Below, one piece after another: positions 62,655-64,000 of a DNA stretch of 64,000 nucleotides. Below the pieces are notes generated by a model. It had not been told where the DNA came from and did no database searches. It saw only the letters and a program-made list of their open reading frames with translations. Origin of the DNA: Paulinella micropora. Its lineage: Eukaryota > Cercozoa > Imbricatea > Euglyphida > Paulinellidae. Both the position numbers and the translations under genes were made by a program. Location of the stretch: assembly GCA_019918135.1 (NCBI GenBank), contig WBZZ01001445.1:1-64000 (forward strand), given 5' to 3'. Within the stretch, counting starts at the first letter, position 1, and every line of letters begins with the position of its first letter.

Positions 62655-64000
62655 ATGCCTACACAACACGGAGGCGAACTAGACTTTAGCAAGACTGACT
62701 ACATCAGTGCTTCTTATCGCTTGAATAAGCTTACACCTCGTGAGGGTTCTATTACTGTCACTGTTTCTACCGCAGGACAGGAAAGCAACTTTGACCTTAT
62801 TAGCCGTCCTTTTAACTTGGCTCGCTCTGTTTTGAGTTTTACTTATGCCCCAGAGGCGAAGGCTGGAAACTACAATAAATGCTTTATGGATTGTCTGGCA
62901 CCAATTAGACAAATTCAATTGATTGCAAGAGGTGGTGTTTATCTTTGCGACATTAATGAAGTCGGAAATATCACTAAGATGATTTGGAAACCCGAAACCT
63001 CCATTGATGATTTACTAGCTTTGGAAAACCACGACAATGGAAGTGGAGCTGGTTGTATGCTTCAAAAGTGTAATGCTACAACTACATTTCAACCCGCTAG
63101 CGATGCTACAAGGTTGGCCGCATTACAAACAGCATTGGCCGCTTCGGCAATAGCAGGAAATGCTGCGGGGCAGATTGATACTGGTATTGATGTTGCTAAG
63201 GCACAGGTTCAGGCCGCATTAAAGGCTTGGATGGCACAACCCACCACAAATGCTCGCCGACACAATGATGCCCTTATCGCGAATGAGACTGGCACGAGTA
63301 AGTTCGTTAATGTTGCTTTTAATGAGGCTAAGTATTTTTCAGCTGGAACTATTAACAATGCCAGCCCAAGTGTTAATGTTAAGATTAATCTTGGAATGCT
63401 TTACAATACTATTTTTGCTCTGGATAAAACTATTATGTTTCCTGAAATTTTGACCTTGCGGATTGTTTGGCAACAGACACCCAAGATCTTTTATTATAAC
63501 AATGATGCTCTTTCTACTGGCGGAGGAACTGTTGCGGTGGCGGATTCAAATGTTACTATTACTAATCTCAGCCTGTTCTTAGCTGTTGAAACTAACCCAG
63601 ATGTCGTTCAATCAATTCAACAGAAGATTATGAGCCCAGAAGGTATGAGCTTCAACATTGATTATTCTTATTTGTATAAAAATACTGTCGGAGTGGCTTC
63701 AACTTCTCAAAATGTTATCCTTAGATTTGACAGAGGCCACGGACGGCGAATTAAGAAAATTTATCACTCTGTTTTCAATACAACCGAAAATAAGAACACC
63801 GCCTATGACAATAGCAACCTGCTCGGCTCAAAGGTCCAAACTTTTTATACCACACTAGACGGAGCAAGACTTCAAGAATTCAATGTTGATTGTCAAACTG
63901 GAAAACTAGAAGACTATATGTATCTTAAACCGAAGTTGGAAGGCTCTTCTTTGATGAATAGCAATGTTTATCAATACAACTGGTTTTGGTGTGATAGCTT
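62655..64000 (+). CDS. Major capsid protein (double jelly roll), element B, cut by window end
   Basis: The frame from the ATG at 62,655 is open for 448 codons to the window end. It is beta-rich. It starts with a short Gly-rich lead, then a first jelly-roll-like region (GSITVTVSTAGQESNFDLISRPF, LARSVLSFTY, IRQIQLIARGGVYL), and an Ala-rich insert around residues 150-195. It continues with SVNVKINLGMLYN, FPEILTLRIVWQQTP and YKNTVGVASTSQNV. Position after the penton gene and this pattern fit the Polinton/PLV major capsid. The C-terminus is not visible. Confidence 0.87.
   Translation, partial: MPTQHGGELDFSKTDYISASYRLNKLTPREGSITVTVSTAGQESNFDLISRPFNLARSVLSFTYAPEAKAGNYNKCFMDCLAPIRQIQLIARGGVYLCDINEVGNITKMIWKPETSIDDLLALENHDNGSGAGCMLQKCNATTTFQPASDATRLAALQTALAASAIAGNAAGQIDTGIDVAKAQVQAALKAWMAQPTTNARRHNDALIANETGTSKFVNVAFNEAKYFSAGTINNASPSVNVKINLGMLYNTIFALDKTIMFPEILTLRIVWQQTPKIFYYNNDALSTGGGTVAVADSNVTITNLSLFLAVETNPDVVQSIQQKIMSPEGMSFNIDYSYLYKNTVGVASTSQNVILRFDRGHGRRIKKIYHSVFNTTENKNTAYDNSNLLGSKVQTFYTTLDGARLQEFNVDCQTGKLEDYMYLKPKLEGSSLMNSNVYQYNWFWCDS

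Larger units (their letters stand above)
50054..64000 (+). mobile_element. Polinton-like element B (left part, runs off window)
   Basis: Begins at AGTAGTATAGGG inside a SINE; the AG start is usual for Polintons. It carries integrase, packaging ATPase, adenain-like protease, penton and double-jelly-roll capsid genes, the hallmark set of Polinton-like viruses, plus fibre and accessory genes. The visible 13.9 kb has about two breaks, both in the fibre gene; otherwise it looks whole. The right terminus and any DNA polymerase lie beyond the window. The insertion postdates the SINE. The largely open frames suggest it is younger than element A. Confidence 0.92.

Overview
The window comes from a eukaryotic nuclear genome, most likely that of a protist or alga. 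The evidence is a tRNA-derived SINE family, a Ty1/copia LTR retrotransposon, abundant (AAT)n, (TATG)n, (TC)n and (GA)n microsatellites, a small intron-bearing gene, and two Polinton-like virus elements (double-jelly-roll capsid, A32-type packaging ATPase, adenain-like protease). The species cannot be fixed from the sequence. A unicellular green alga is only a guess. I see no recognisable, intact host housekeeping gene anywhere.

Positions 1 to about 48,075 are a head-to-tail tandem array of a roughly 17.0-kb unit: 1-16,998; 16,999-34,003; and 34,004 to about 48,075, the last incomplete. Each unit holds (i) a truncated Polinton-like element 'A' on the minus strand, running from a secreted Cys-rich gene through a conserved 120-residue protein, packaging ATPase, small basic protein, structural coiled-coil protein and protease to the first codons of the penton gene; (ii) an 8.3-kb Ty1/copia element inserted in A's small basic protein gene, with 5-bp target duplications; (iii) about 4 kb of spacer with palindromic CATTGAAATTTCAATG repeats, long microsatellites and a stack of SINE-like copies. 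All three copies carry the copia at the same site, so the triplication came after that insertion.

From 48,075 to 50,053 the array gives way to a different short repeat, a 25-27-bp minisatellite, a second copy of the microsatellite block and three SINE copies. The last SINE is cut at 50,053, where a second, distinct Polinton-like element 'B' begins on the plus strand and runs off the window end. B carries a coiled-coil protein, a small gene with two apparent introns, a retroviral-type integrase, a charged protein, a very long fibre with a C-terminal S74-type chaperone, a two-span membrane protein, a secreted Cys-rich protein, the conserved 120-residue protein, packaging ATPase, small basic protein, coiled-coil structural protein, protease, penton and the start of the major capsid protein. 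From the Cys-rich gene to the penton, A and B are colinear but clearly diverged, so they are two lineages of one family.

A is a truncated, broken fossil. B looks nearly whole in the visible part, with about two breaks in the fibre gene. No DNA polymerase gene and no right terminus of B are visible. The copia copies each carry several breaks, but their LTRs differ by only about 1%, so they are young.
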